Shown piece after piece: positions 41,870 through 53,964 of a DNA stretch of 64,000 bases. Each line of letters starts with the position of its first letter. Position 1 is the first letter of the stretch. Source of the stretch: Schistocerca nitens. Its lineage: Eukaryota; Arthropoda; Insecta; Orthoptera; Acrididae. Position numbers and translations under genes: made by a program. The stretch spans positions 80,415,387 to 80,479,386 of the forward strand of contig NC_064622.1 in the NCBI RefSeq assembly GCF_023898315.1, read 5' to 3'. A model generated the notes under the pieces. It worked only from the letters and a program-made list of their open reading frames with translations. It did not search any database and was not told where the DNA came from.

Positions 41870-44800
41870 AATCAGTGTTGCCCCGACTGGGAACCTGCAA
41901 TCTATCAAATGTTAGCAGTAATCATAAAAATTCAAGACACTCCAATACAAACAATACTTTTGAAACAAGCTAGTGGTTACAAAATCCCACTGTGAATATT
42001 ATTAAGGCAGGGTAAGATGTGAGGTTCAGCTAAATAAGTTTGGCCACATAGTGACCTGAAATGTTGGGCAAGGGGGGAGCACTGTATGTAACAACCATGA
42101 CACAGACATTAAGAAACAATAAAAGCTGTCTACTACAAATGATGGATCACAGTGAAGAAATTGTTCAAGCTACTGTACATGTCGTTGTAGGGAAGCCATC
42201 GATTACAATGTTGCTTGGACATGAGTGCTGTGGTGAATGTCATGTCATCCAGTTCATTTAGTAACGTTCATAAGGTCACAAAAGTACCAATATTTTCTTT
42301 ACAGAATTGTAAGATTATTAGAGCTGTTGATGTTTAGTCATGACATGTCAAAATGCAAAACCAAGTGCATGTTGAAACAGGAAATGGATATATGAAATGT
42401 CTGTTCCTAGAATAAAGTGGGTTCATTGCAGAAATAATTCTTGGCATTGATTTCCCGAGAGAGAAGTACACAGTGACCGAATTCTCCTTAGCCAAATGCT
42501 TTCTAAACATCAATGGTAAAAATGTTGTAGTTGAAATGGTAAACACAAAGATAGAGTATGGAAAGTACTGCCTAGGCTTAAAGATAAAGTTCCTTAAAAA
42601 GAGAATAGTGTGCACCCACAGTACACCTCCTCACACACGACTGGTTGAGAATATTGAAAATCAAGTAAAAGATAAGACCATTAAGACCATAGAGCATAAA
42701 ACCATTGCCTCCTTGCAACAAGTAGGTTTAAAGAAATTGCTTGAAAGTATGTGCATGTATTTGAAAAGAAAGTTGGTATTATTAACACATACCAATAACA
42801 AGTGGACATTCACTCCCCTGAAATGTTCTGCTCTCAGTCAGAGCAAGTACTCCATCCCATGGACCTAGAGAGTGGTGGCCACTAATGAAATAAGGCAAAT
42901 AAATGAGTGGAGAATTATACAGGGCTCGGCGTCACTATACTGCAGCCCTCTACTAGCTCTGCAAAGACTGGTGGAAACATTCTTCAGATTTAGATCCAGG
43001 AGCCATCAAATTAAATTATTATTCCTACATAAATTAGACCAGAGAATTTGGTTGAATAGTTACAAAGGTTTCATGACGTAAAATATCTTACCAGCACTGA
43101 TTTCAGCTGTTCATATTGGCAGGTTAGTCTATCAAAAGATCCAAAAATATAATGCTTTCATCTTTGGAAGAAGAAGTTATCAATTTTGTGTACTGTAATT
43201 CAGATTAAACCTAAGTCCAGGTGTATTCATTACTGTCTTGGACAAAGTCTTACTAGATTAGGTGACATAGTATGTTGATGACCTATTAATAGCCACCCCA
43301 GTTCTAGAAGAGCGTTTAGATTTGCTGGAAAGAACATTACACAAATTTTCGCAAACAGGATTTACAGCAAATTCACAGAAGTCAAAATCTGTGAGAGATA
43401 AGATGACATTTTTGGAAGATGGCTGGCAACAGCCGTTGTGTAATGTATAAAATGCATATTCGAACCATAAGCTGTTTTTATTTTAAACCCAAATTCTACT
43501 GGTTTCGGTCTCGGACAATCTTCACGGATGAAGGGTTAGAATGGTTTAAGCCGCCATATTGTGTTAGTCATTGTTTAAAATGTATAGTGCGTTTCATGAT
43601 GTATGTATATGACACATGACTTAAAAAGCAAACACCCAAATACGAACTGTATATAGAGCAGTACGCTCTATTAATTGGATTATGCTCATTTTTCAGACAA
43701 GTCACGCCAAGTTAACATTTAAACACACAACTTTGTTGAACTTACTAAAGATAAATTCGGTGTGTATATACACAAGTGACTGCCAGAATTATTTTGATTG
43801 AATAAACGAAGCTTTAGGTAACTTTGATATTTTACATCATCCACATATTTCCAGAGATTTTTGTGTTATGAGTCATGCCTCATTTGCTGGTTTGGGAGCA
43901 TGTTTATTTCAAGTTCGCGAAGAGGACGGCAAGCAAGATATTCATGTTAAAAGTTTTGCTAAATGTACATTGTCAGTATGTGAATGTGACTACTCAGATA
44001 CTGTGGTGGAAACTTTAGCTGTTGTTTTGGCCTTAAGTGGTTCAGCTACTATATTTATGGAAAACACATCAAAGAGTCCTGTGATTATCAGACACTAAGC
44101 TTAGTTGTGTCATACAAACCACTACATGCACGCTTGGCGCGTTGGTCACTATTCTTGCAGGAGTACAGTTTTGAAATGGCAGATACTCTGTCACATCTAC
44201 CACAAGGTTTACCCCAATACACAGGACTTAGAGAACGCTGATTTTCACGCATTGCTAATGACAGACTGTAATTAGAGACAGTATTATTTATATAGATTCA
44301 GAAATTTGGCTGATTTGCAAAATGTAGCACTATTGTAAAGTTAGAAGACAACTTTCACAAAATTGTACTGAAAAATTGATGTAACAATACAAAATATATA
44401 ATGAGGTTCTGTTCTATAGACATTATGTATAATCTGGCACATGGTGTATTTTCATTTCTACTGCATATATGAGGCCATGGTGATGCAATTAAATGTGAAA
44501 GAAAGACGAATTATTTTTTTTTTTTTTTGCTATTTTCCCAGCAGGATGAGACAAACACAACAGCTTCGTAAGACATATCTCATATGTTCAAAGACAAAAG
44601 GTACAACCACTAGCTGTTGTGCATAATTACATCCTATCTTACAATAAAAATGGCTTCAAATCGTTTCAGATGATACAGCAGGGTCTTTTCCATCTGCAAG
44701 AAGCGGAGTTAAATGTATAGGAGCTCTTAATGGTATTTTCACAAAATATGTAAAATTATGTGCTACAAAGTCTATTTCAGCAGTTCCAATCATCAAAACA

Positions 44801-45425
44801 ACAGTAAACTCTATCATCCCTACAGTTGGTAGGCAAGCCACCCTGTTGTCAGATAACGCTCCAGACCTCACTTATCATGTGTGGAAGTTATTTCTGAATG
44901 AACAACAGTTTCCACAAATACTAATATTAAGATTTTACTCAGAAGAAAGCCCCACCATGTAGAGAATTTGCCATGAAATTAATAGCTTTCTACACACATA
45001 CGCACTCAGTCAAGAGATGTGTTGAATAGTATGTAGAGTTATTAGAAAAGGTTAGAAAGACCTTGCCGCCCTACAAAACACAATTCACTCCAGCTGAACT
45101 ACAATGTAAGACGAAAGAAACGAAGAAAGGGGAAGAAAACATAGTCACACACACTGAACAAGCACACTTGAGAAAAGCGTACTATGACAATAAACTACAA
45201 CAGTTAAGATTTCGGATCGGCAAAAATATTGCTTTGAAAATTCATCCACAATCTTCGCTTCCACACAGAAGAAATTGTAAGTGGTAGCTATTGTACGTCT
45301 GTTATTATATGATAATCTGGATTCTACATGAAGGACGATACTCTGTAGTTTATCTTAAAAGAAACAAATTAAGGGACTGTATGCCAACCAAGGTCTTAAA
45401 AAGTTACTACATGAACGATTAATCC
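41870..45425 (+). mobile_element. Gypsy-like pol fossil
   Basis: Broken pieces of a Gypsy pol lie in the normal order. A protease-like end is near 42430 (AEIILGIDFPREKY). The RT entry is near 42895 (INEWRIIQGSASLYCSPLLA) and the RT catalytic-box region near 43265 (YVDDLLIATPVLEERLDLLE). RNase H lies at 43870-44240, with HARLARWSLFLQEYSFEMAD and LSHLPQGLPQ. Integrase pieces are at 44640-45050 (SARSGVKCIGALNGIF; LLSDNAPDLTYHVWKLFLN) and a tail near 45340-45420. No LTR was identified. It is heavily broken, with a dozen or more breaks, and looks old. It may be the same element as the gag-like pieces at 32800-34260, separated by later insertions. Confidence 0.75.
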
Positions 45426-45429
45426 TGTT

Positions 45430-46470
45430 TTGTAAATTAAATTAGGTAATTGTGTACACGTGATTTATTTAGTATGACTAGCGCCTAACTTAATAAGAAC
45501 TGTGCATAGACATATGTACGCGCAGTATCAACATGGGCGGAAAAAATACTAGGTTGTGTATGTCAAATTAACTGATTACTAAGTCCTACATTGCCTGTGT
45601 TAACCAAACATTCATTGATATTTAAATAGTAAATGTTACAAATGCAAAATCAAAAGACATTTCAGTGTTGGCACATATACTATACAGACAGTACATTACG
45701 ATAAACAAAAGCTACCTGTTGTGATGCTATCCTAATTGAAATAAATCGATAGTTTTCTGTAAGAAGAAGGGAAGAAAATTGACACATGCAGGTACATGTC
45801 TAGGCTCTTTACTGTAAAGTGATACGTTACATTGTTCGAAATATCAAGAATGTAGTGTAACATTTCTTCATGCAAATTTTTCCTGTACTTGTAGCAAAAA
45901 TGAAAGAAAAATTAGTTATGAGAGGGGTGTGCCCCCATTAGCAATTATTTATAGATTCATAACATACCATATTGCTTTATGATAAGGATGGAAAGCTGAT
46001 TTAGTATTAGTGGTATTCAAAGCCATGTGAATAGTGAAATGTTATATAACCAAGTTATGAATAATTACATTTGGCATCTCGCTAGTCTAAGTTAGTGTTC
46101 TGCTCAGCCCTGAGCATGGCTTTCGTTCTTTCTCTTCATCTTGTCGATATTCCCGCATGGTTCTGACTCGAACAACAATCGTACACAAAGACTGATTTCG
46201 TCCTATGTGCAGACAACGTTGTCCTAACCTATAAGAATGTTAAGAACACTAAAGGCTTACAAAAACAGACCAGAGTTGTGAAACAAAACTATTTTATTGA
46301 TTGCTAATTTGTTTCTTAATTGAGCATCGATATAATTCTCACAAAATTATGTATGTGATTAGCTGTATAAACATTTTCACATGTGATTTGCTTTACTAAA
46401 GACAAATGAAATCCATGGGAGTAACACAAAAGCACATAATGTGAATAATATGTACTGATAAAATGTGATA
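45430..46470. other. AT-rich, nothing recognised
   Basis: No gene or repeat family is recognised. The stretch may include the right end of the Gypsy fossil, but I cannot see a repeated LTR. Confidence 0.35.
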
Positions 46471-46475
46471 CAGTG

Positions 46476-46600
46476 AAATGAAATGAAATGTCGTGTGGCT
46501 AGGGCCTCCCATTGGACAGATCGGTGGCCTTGTGCAAGTCTTTTTAGTTGTCGCCACTTCGGCGACTTGCGTGTCGATAGGGATTGATCAGCTATCTTGG
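46476..46600 (+). mobile_element. Fragment of a third SINE-like repeat
   Basis: The words ATGTCGTGTGGCTAGGGCCT, CTTGTGCAAGTCTTTTTAGT and CGCCACTTCGGCGACTTGCG are, to my memory, part of a dispersed insect repeat that ends in an inverted tRNA-like segment. Only the middle is present here and there is no second copy in this window. The identification is from recall, not from this sequence. Confidence 0.55.
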
Positions 46601-49230
46601 CAGACACTGTTATACAGTGATTTAACTTTCTAAAACGGATATTGATTGTGTTAGCGATTACACGAGGAAGGTATGGAACACTGCAACATCGTGAAAAGTT
46701 ATGGTGCAGTCAAACTAGCACTCTGTTAGGATATATTGATGGGTACAATAAGCTTCAAAAAGAATTTCGCACTTACATAAGATGAACTCAGCAATCTGCT
46801 ATCGATTTCTGGTGTAGTACAAGATGATGAACTTTTCTTTGTGTGAAGTGGAGCAATTCTATACTTAAGGTCACATGCGTTGAGGTACTCAGATACGCAA
46901 CAAGCTGCATGCACAACGATCCAGTAGCGTGGCTAACCATTCTGCATGCTGGCCACCTGACCTGATTGTCATTGTGAGTACTGGGCGCACCATCATTATT
47001 GATTTGAACTGTACATTTAAAATAATGTGCTTGTGCATATTGCGGACATTTCAACTCTATGAACTCGTTCATGATTTAAATCACCATATGGTATACACTG
47101 TATCTCCTGGGGTGGTCATGAATTTTAAGTTTCTAAATACCATGCAGTGCTAATTAGTGTACGAATAGCTGGATATTATGCCAAAGATAAAACAAATGCA
47201 TTGCGTTGCAATACATTCCATGGACATTCGAGATTCTGTGACTGAACTTTTCTATTCTTTGGTCTTCTTCTGTTCTTGGACTGGAGGAGGAAAGGATTTC
47301 TGAGGTTCATCTTGCTGTAACAATCTATGTAAACTGTAAACGAAACTGAAATATAGTTGTTCATGACTTAAAATTTGTTCACAGAACGTAATTATACGTA
47401 AACCTAAACCTTGGCCTTAACTGAACATTGACCATTTTTAGGCGCCATACTAGAAAATAATTACTAATTTTCTTTCAGCGCATCTTCGAGACGTGCCGCC
47501 GGTTGGGACACTAAACTTTCTTTCAGATTCCACGAGCTTCGCAGCCGCTACGAATAATTTAATACATTTCACTTTAAGATTTTCTGAAGGTTGCGAGATA
47601 AAATCCCAGGCAAAAAGGCCTGGTCACAGGATTCTAGCTCTAGTATAAGATATCATCTTCAAAAGATGATCTTATATTGGTATTCGAGATGAAAACACGA
47701 TCCGGAGTTACGGGTTTTATTACTTCACACTGAAGTGACATAGGAAATATTATCTGGTGGTATAAGCACACGTGCTTTGACTATACTATTGATATATATT
47801 GGGGAACATCAGTGATGATTCAAAAGAGAGACAGTTAATTATTTATAATCCCGTAACCGCCCTGAGTACTGAGCTAGTTTGCTGATTGCTGATCCGTATC
47901 GGGATAAATTAAATTACATTACACTGTTCATAGTATTATTATAGTTATTTCTCTTTTGTTCTGACGTCTCTTTATTAAAAGATATCAAAGCGCATATAAA
48001 TGAAATTGAATTACATTACAGGTAGACGATGAATGATGGTTCGTGAATGATAGAAAAGGTCCCTCCCGATGTGACTAACATGGACCCATTGAATGTGTTT
48101 AATTTATCCTGAGTCGTTTCTATTTGCATAAAAAAATGTAATCTGAAGTTGGCAAAGAAATTTCTTGCGGTACAAATTATGTAGGTCGTACATTAAATAG
48201 TGGTGACCCTGTTGTGAAACTCTTGCATGTAGTCAGGTGACGCTACGTTATCTGACGGCATGGTGAGGTACAACCCGGCCTATGATCATATGACCTTCCT
48301 GCTGTGCAGATCATGACTACCGAGATGACTCCCCACAATGGCTAACAACGTCATTTCCACTATGACGTTGGGCCCATCACAATTCGTCATCGCCAACAAA
48401 ACGACGCAACCATCACTGCCATCAGCACTTCCTGATTTCTGACACTCACTTTTATAAAACACAAGATGTAACTATTATATCACTGTACTTACCCTACCTC
48501 TTCTATGTTCTTCATGCAATGATATGAGAAACTATTGAAATAAAGAACGAAGACATAACTGAAGTTTATATACGAATATAGTTAATCAAATCAGCTAGTT
48601 GTTTTCTGAGAAATTTAAGATAGGTAAACAACAACTTTAAATAGGCATACTAAATGATATGTGTATTGAACACAAACCTTCAAAAACTGGTTTATCGAGA
48701 TTCACACTCAACAAAAGCAGTAATCTATTCTGTACCGGTGTCATTGTTGAATGCTGAATTATAACAACATATCTGTAAAGTGTTAATTCCAGCACCTTCA
48801 AGGTCTTCTCATGTTTTCTGTCGACTACACCCAAATGGGGTTGGGGGGGAGGCAAATATTTACCTTAATAGTGATGTGGATAGCAATGATTTCAGATTTG
48901 ACACTAAGTCATAACGTTTAGTAGCAAAACATTAAGCCATCTGTTACAATCATTAAACTAATTTAAATGCCAAGAGAGCCAAATCAGTCCTTTCATGTTA
49001 CGCTGATAGTTCTGATCGTTATCACACAGATATCTGAGTACAACAACAATCTAAAAAGAAATTCTGTAATAGGTCAAATGAATTACCGTAGATAGCTAAT
49101 ATTCTGAATCCGCATATTACTGTACGAAATTTAAACTGCAGATCAATTAATAACGGTCGCCAGCCCACAATGAGCAAAATATAAAATTGATTAATGAATG
49201 AACTGACATTGAAACTACGTAATAATTGTA
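46601..49230. other. No supported gene
   Basis: No coding domain is recognised. A small hairpin lies at 47645-47674 (ATAAGATATCATCTT against AAGATGATCTTAT with a 2-bp bulge). A GC-richer patch lies at 48190-48440. Frames are short with no motifs. Confidence 0.4.
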
Positions 49231-49376
49231 CACTGAAGCGCCAAAGAAACTGGTATAGGGAAGCGTATTGAAATAGAGAGATATGAAAACATGCGGAATA
49301 GGCCGCTGCGGTCGGCAACGTCCATATAAGACCACAAGTGTCTGGCGCAGTTGTTAGATCGGTTATTACTGCTACA

Positions 49377-50635
49377 ATGGCAGGTTATCATGATTTAAAT
49401 GAGTTTGAACTTGGTGTTATACTCAGCGCTCGAGCGATGGGTCGCAGCATCTCCGAGGAAGCGATGAAATTGCGAGTTTCCGGTACGACCATTTCAAGAG
49501 TGTACCTTGAATATCAGGCATCTGGTAAAACATCAGATATCCGACATCGCTGCAGCTGGATAAAGATCCTGCGAGAACGGGACCAACGACGACTGAAAAG
49601 AATCGTTCAACGTCACGGAAGTGCAACCCTTCGGCAAATTGTTGCAGTTTTCAAAGCTGTGCCGTCTACAAGTATCAGCGTGCGAATCATTCAACGTTAT
49701 ATAATTGATATGGGCTCTTGGCGCCGAAGGGCCACTCCTGTACCCTTGACGACTTCTCGACATAAAGTTTTACGCCACTCCTGGGTCCGTCAACACCGAC
49801 ACTGGGCTATTAATGACTGGAAAAATGTTGCCTGGTTGGACGAGTCTCGTTTCAAATTGCATCGGGCGGATAGAATTGTACGGTTATGCCGGCCGAAGTG
49901 GCCGTGCGGTTAAAGGCGCTGCAGTCTGGAACCGCAAGACCGCTACGGTCGCAGGTTCGAATCCTGCCTCGGGCATGGATGTTTGTGATGTCCTTAGGTT
50001 AGTTAGGTTTAACCAGTTCTAAGTTCTAGGGGACTAATGACCTCAGCAGTTGAGTCCCATAGTGCTCAGAGCCATTTGAACCATTTTGTACGGTTATGGA
50101 GACAACGTCATGGATTCATGGACCGTGCATGTCAGCAGGGAACTGCTCAAGTTGATGGAGGCTCTGTAGTAGTGTGGGACGTGTGCAGTTGGAGTGATAT
50201 GGGACCCTTGATACGTCGTCTAGATACAACTCTGACAAGTGACACGTACGTAAGAATGCTGTCCGATCATCTGTATCCATTCATGTCCTTGTGCATACCG
50301 GCGGACTAGGGGAATTCCAGCAGGACAATGCGACAACCCACACATCCAGAATTGCTACAGAGTGGCTCCAGGAACTCTCTTCTGAGTTTAAACACTTCCG
50401 CTCGCCACCAAACACCCAGACATGAACATTACTGAGCATATCTGGGATGCCTTGCAACGCCTTGTTCAGAAGAGGTCTCCACCCGCTCGTACTCTTATGG
50501 ATTTATAGAGAGCCCTGCAGAATTCATGGTGTCAGTTGCCTCCATCACTACTTCAGACATTAGGCCAGTCCATGACAAGTCGTGTTGCGGCACTTCTGTG
50601 TGCTCGCGGGGGCCCTACACATTATAAGTGTAAAG
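49377..50635 (+). pseudogene. Tc1-like transposase, broken
   Basis: The N-terminal half (MAGYHDLNEFELGVILSARA; a helix-turn-helix with VSGTTISRVYLEYQ) is open to KNVAWLDESRFKLHRADRIV, which contains the first catalytic Asp. After the SINE it resumes VRLWRQRHGFMDRACQQG and GSVVVWDVCSWSDMGPLIR. A frame change just after LCIPAD (near 50309) precedes FQQDNATTHTSRIATEW, the second Asp box. Another lies before the MNI.EHIWDALQRLVQKR box with the Glu. So all three catalytic residues survive, but in different frames. Confidence 0.9.
49888..50085 (+). mobile_element. SINE family 1, variant subfamily, inside the Tc1-like element
   Basis: A perfect 12-bp TSD, TTGTACGGTTAT, lies at 49876-49887 and 50086-50097, repeating the codons for the transposase IVRL. 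The head GCCGGCCGAAGTGGCCGTGC and the CCGCAAGACCGC word place it with the 38063 copy. Confidence 0.94.
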
Positions 50636-50690
50636 GCAGTCAGTTGCAGGGGGAAAATGCACATGTGTGAACTTAATTGAAAAGCTGTGT

Positions 50691-51478
50691 ATAATGTGCA
50701 CGGTATTAAACTGATTAATAATGTGCTAAAATTACTTTCAATTAATACAAACCAATAACAATTACTACTGCGTATCGTGCTAAATGTACTGAATCATGTT
50801 ATTCATTGTAACGCTATTTGTTGTTAGGTTCCTTGAAGCAAATGCTCAAGACAATCATTGTTTCATAATATAATAAATGTGTCTCAGAGAAGTTCGTTAT
50901 GACTTGGTCAACTAACGACAAGCACTCTTGAGATGCTAGTTTCACGAAAATCAGCTGCATATGAAATATACGTAAAATACACAACATAAAATTATGAAAC
51001 TCACTATCTGAAGTAACATTAAATCTTTGCTATGAGAAAACTCTTATTTACTTACTGTATGCAGTAGAGGTGCAACAATGTTTAAGAACTTTAACTACGA
51101 CTGCATCTGATTTCTTGAATTTACTGGATTTAGCTTAACTGCAAATGCAATGACGTTTATCTTCATTGAGTCATTTCTTTCACTTATGACTTTCTCGATA
51201 CTTTTGGTGAAAAGTTAGGACAATGCTGATGGTTAATGAATTGGAATAATCAACACCATTCACAAGGTTTATGTTCAATTAAATTAACACTGCAAATATA
51301 ATTACTTTTGTTCTCTACTAAGCTGACAAACCATGTTCATAACTAAAAAGAAAACTGTGTTGTCCTTGCTTCGTGGCATGTTGCTGTTGGTGCAAAGTAC
51401 GGATATTGTAATGACCCTTATTGGCAATAGGCCCTTCTTTAACAACTAGTAACATGTTAATAAAAATTGGGCCATATA
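50691..51478. other. AT-rich spacer, nothing recognised
   Basis: No gene or repeat is identified between the two Tc1-type elements. Confidence 0.4.
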
Positions 51479-52429
51479 CACTCCTGGAAATTGAAATAAG
51501 AACACCGTGAATTCATTGTCCCAGGAAGGGGAAACTTTATTGACACATTCCTGGGGTCAGATACATCACATGATCACACTGACAGAACCACAGGCACATA
51601 GACACAGGCAACAGAGCATGCACAATGTCGGCACTAGTACAGTGTATATCCACCTTTCGCAGCAATGCAGGCTGCTATTCTCCCATGGAGACGATCGTAG
51701 AGATGCTGGATGTAGTCCTGTGGAACGGCTTGCCATGCCATTTCCACCTGGCGCCTCAGTTGGACCAGCGTTCGTGCTGGACGTGCAGACCGCGTGAGAC
51801 GACGCTTCATCCAGTCCCAAACATGCTCAATGGGGGACAGATCCGGAGATCTTGCTGGCCAGGGTAGTTGACTTACACCTTCTAGAGCACGTTGGGTGGC
51901 ACGGGATACATGCGGACGTGCATTGTCCTGTTGGAACAGCAAGTTCCCTTGCCGGTCTAGGAATGGTAGAACGATGGGTTCGATGACGGTTTGGATGTAC
52001 CGTGCACTATTCAGTGCACCTTCCGCCGACCACTGGCGACAACATCGATGTACTGTGGAGACCTCACGCCCCACGTGTTGAGCCATTCGGCGGTACGTCC
52101 ACCCGGCCTCCCGCATGCCCACTATACGCCCTCGCTCAAAGTCCGTCAACTGCACATACGGTTCACGTCCACGCTGTCGCGGCATGCTACCAGTGTTAAA
52201 GACTGCGATGGAGCTCCGTATGCCACGGCAAACTGGCTGACACTGACGGCGGCGGTGCACAAATGCTGCGCAGCTAGCGCCATTCGACGGCCAACACCGC
52301 GGTTCCTGGTGTGTCCGCTGTGACGTGCGTGTGATCTTTGCTTGTACAGCCCTCTCGCAGTGTCTGGAGCAAGTATGGTGGGTCTGACACACCGGCGTCA
52401 ATGTGTTCTTTTTTCCATTTCCAGGAGTG
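51479..52429 (-). mobile_element. Tc1/mariner element (copy C), internally deleted
   Basis: This minus copy of the 7609 family has both inverted ends intact and TA at 51477-51478 and 52430-52431. It is 951 bp, 471 bp shorter than copy A, through one internal deletion between CGGAAGGTGCAC and TGAATAGTGCACGG. The two break points share CAC. The rest is nearly identical to copies A and B. It could still be moved by a transposase supplied from elsewhere, as its ends are whole. Confidence 0.95.
51634..52185 (-). CDS. Shortened Tc1-type transposase, open 183 aa, lacking the first catalytic Asp
   Basis: The 471-bp deletion is a multiple of three, so the frame stays open. MPRQRGREPYVQLTDFERG through RCCRQWSAEGA (DNA-binding helix-turn-helix) is joined directly to LNSARYIQTVIEPIVLPFLD and the rest of the catalytic half. 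The second Asp (FQQDNARPH) and the Glu (SPDLSPIEHVWDWM) remain, but the YSDESRF Asp and part of the DNA-binding region are lost. It cannot catalyse transposition. It might still bind element ends or pair with an intact enzyme, which is inference. The frame is also open upstream to 52557, outside the element; I chose the family start. Confidence 0.88.
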   Translation of the reverse strand: MPRQRGREPYVQLTDFERGRIVGMREAGWTYRRMAQHVGREVSTVHRCCRQWSAEGALNSARYIQTVIEPIVLPFLDRQGNLLFQQDNARPHVSRATQRALEGVSQLPWPARSPDLSPIEHVWDWMKRRLTRSARPARTLVQLRRQVEMAWQAVPQDYIQHLYDRLHGRIAACIAAKGGYTLY

Positions 52430-52431
52430 TA

Positions 52432-52754
52432 GTACTCTAATTTTCCCGTGTGTCCAGATGTATGGTCGCTCACATTTCCACAATGCTTAGCCATACTTAC
52501 AACACTATTTCTCTCTCTCTCTGCTGCCCTGCGCACACTCATGCTCAGTGATACCATTGTTAACGTAGAAACACATTCTTTGGGTTCTATACAACACGAA
52601 ATTCCATGAATTTGCCAGCCTTTCTACTACAGAGTTGTTATAACGATACACTTCAATAGTTCTCTCATAAGGGTATTACAGTTAGTATTAGTGAATACGG
52701 TCAAAACTAATAAATTATATGCAAACACGAGAAATTACTTTAAAATTACAGAAT
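52432..52754. other. No supported gene
   Basis: This is a short AT-rich interval. It is the continuation of the sequence right of the next LINE, possibly part of the minus-strand LINE at 53965-55880, but no motif shows it. Confidence 0.35.
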
Positions 52755-52767
52755 TAACTCACTGAAA

Positions 52768-53951
52768 CTCCACTACAGACCACATTTTCACTACCAGACA
52801 GATCCTTGAAAAATCTTATGAGTACAACATCTATGTCCATCAGCTGTTCCTTGTCTTCAAACAAGCTTATGATAGTATCAAAAGGGATCAACTTTGGAAG
52901 GCAATGCAAGAGGCAGTAGCCCCTAACAATGTGATAAGATTGGTTCAAATGACTTTGAGAATAACAGTATGCACAATAAAGATCGAGGGCACTTTATCAA
53001 AGGCATTTGAAGTTAACCAATGACTGCGGCAGGGTGATGTGCTCTCCACTATTCTGTTTAATGTCGCCTTGGAGAGTGTAACGCAAAAGACACAAAGCAA
53101 CAACCGTGGGGGACCACTGTTTAATAGAGTGACTCAGGAGCTTGCGTATGCGGATGATATTGACTTGTTATCCAGGGGGAAACAGGACCTGGAAGAAAAA
53201 CTTGGAAACATAGAACGATATGGTGCAGACCATTAATCAATCAAAGACCAAGTATATGTTAACAACTAGGAAAAGATATAGTGAAGCAGAAAGAAGCATG
53301 ACTTTGGACAGAAAAGAATATGAACGCTGTGAGACCTTTAAATATCTTGGGTCAGTGGTTACTAAGAATAATGATATGAGAGAAGAAATACATGCACGGA
53401 TTGCAGCTGGTAACAGGAGCTACTTTGCAGTGGTTAAAGTGCTTAAAGAAAGGAGCTTTAGTCGGAATCTGTAGCTGATGGTGTATCGAACTGTAGTTAG
53501 ACCTGTGGTGATGTATGGTTCGGAGACCTGGACTATGACACACAAGGATAAGTAGTTGTTGCTGAGATGGAAAGAAAATAAGAAAATCCATGGGCCAGTG
53601 AATGATAGGGATTTTTGGAGTATCAGAAACAATGAGATGAGAGAGTTGTACAACAAACCAGATATCGTGACTGAAATAAAGAGTAATAGACTACGTTGGT
53701 TGGGACATGTATGAAGAATGGTGGAGAACAGCATAGTCAAGAAAGTTTTCAAAGGAAAACCTGGTTGGCGTCGTATAAGGGACACACCAAGGACCGGATG
53801 GCTAGACAACATGGAAGAGGTCTTCAGAAGGATAGGAGAAGGGTGGGGGTGAGATGATGGAGAGCCAAGGCAGCCAGCAGAGAAGAGTGGGCGGAGGTTG
53901 TCTGGGAGGCTAAGGCCCTACAAGGTCTGTGGTGCCAAGGAGAAGTAGTAG
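52768..53951 (+). mobile_element. LINE of a second RTE-like family, 5'-truncated
   Basis: A perfect 13-bp TSD, TAACTCACTGAAA, lies at 52755-52767 and 53952-53964. The 3' end is a short GTAGTA run. Coding pieces in order: FKQAYDSIKRDQLWKAMQEA, LRQGDVLSTILFNVALESV, ELAYADDIDLLSRGKQDLEE with the paired catalytic Asp, ERCETFKYLGSVVTKNNDMR, RTVVRPVVMYGSETWTMT and LRWLGHV. The order matches RTE-type RTs but the sequence is far from the 59 kb family. Stops at about 53022, 53234, 53472 and 53552 break it. Confidence 0.85.
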
Positions 53952-53964
53952 TAACTCACTGAAA

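Larger units (their letters stand above)
49231..50690 (+). mobile_element. Tc1-like transposon of a second type, split by a SINE
   Basis: The left end CACTGAAGCGCCAAAGAAAC directly after TA (49229-49230) is the terminal repeat of a common insect Tc1 group. The transposase follows from 49377. No matching right terminal repeat was found by 50690, so the right end is approximate and probably lost. A SINE sits at 49888-50085 with a TSD. It is unrelated at sequence level to the 7609 family. Confidence 0.85.

Noticed and set aside
13374-50085. CRISPR-like or regularly spaced repeats from the recurring ~200-bp units
   Set aside because: The units are dispersed, in both orientations, with different target duplications; they are SINEs.
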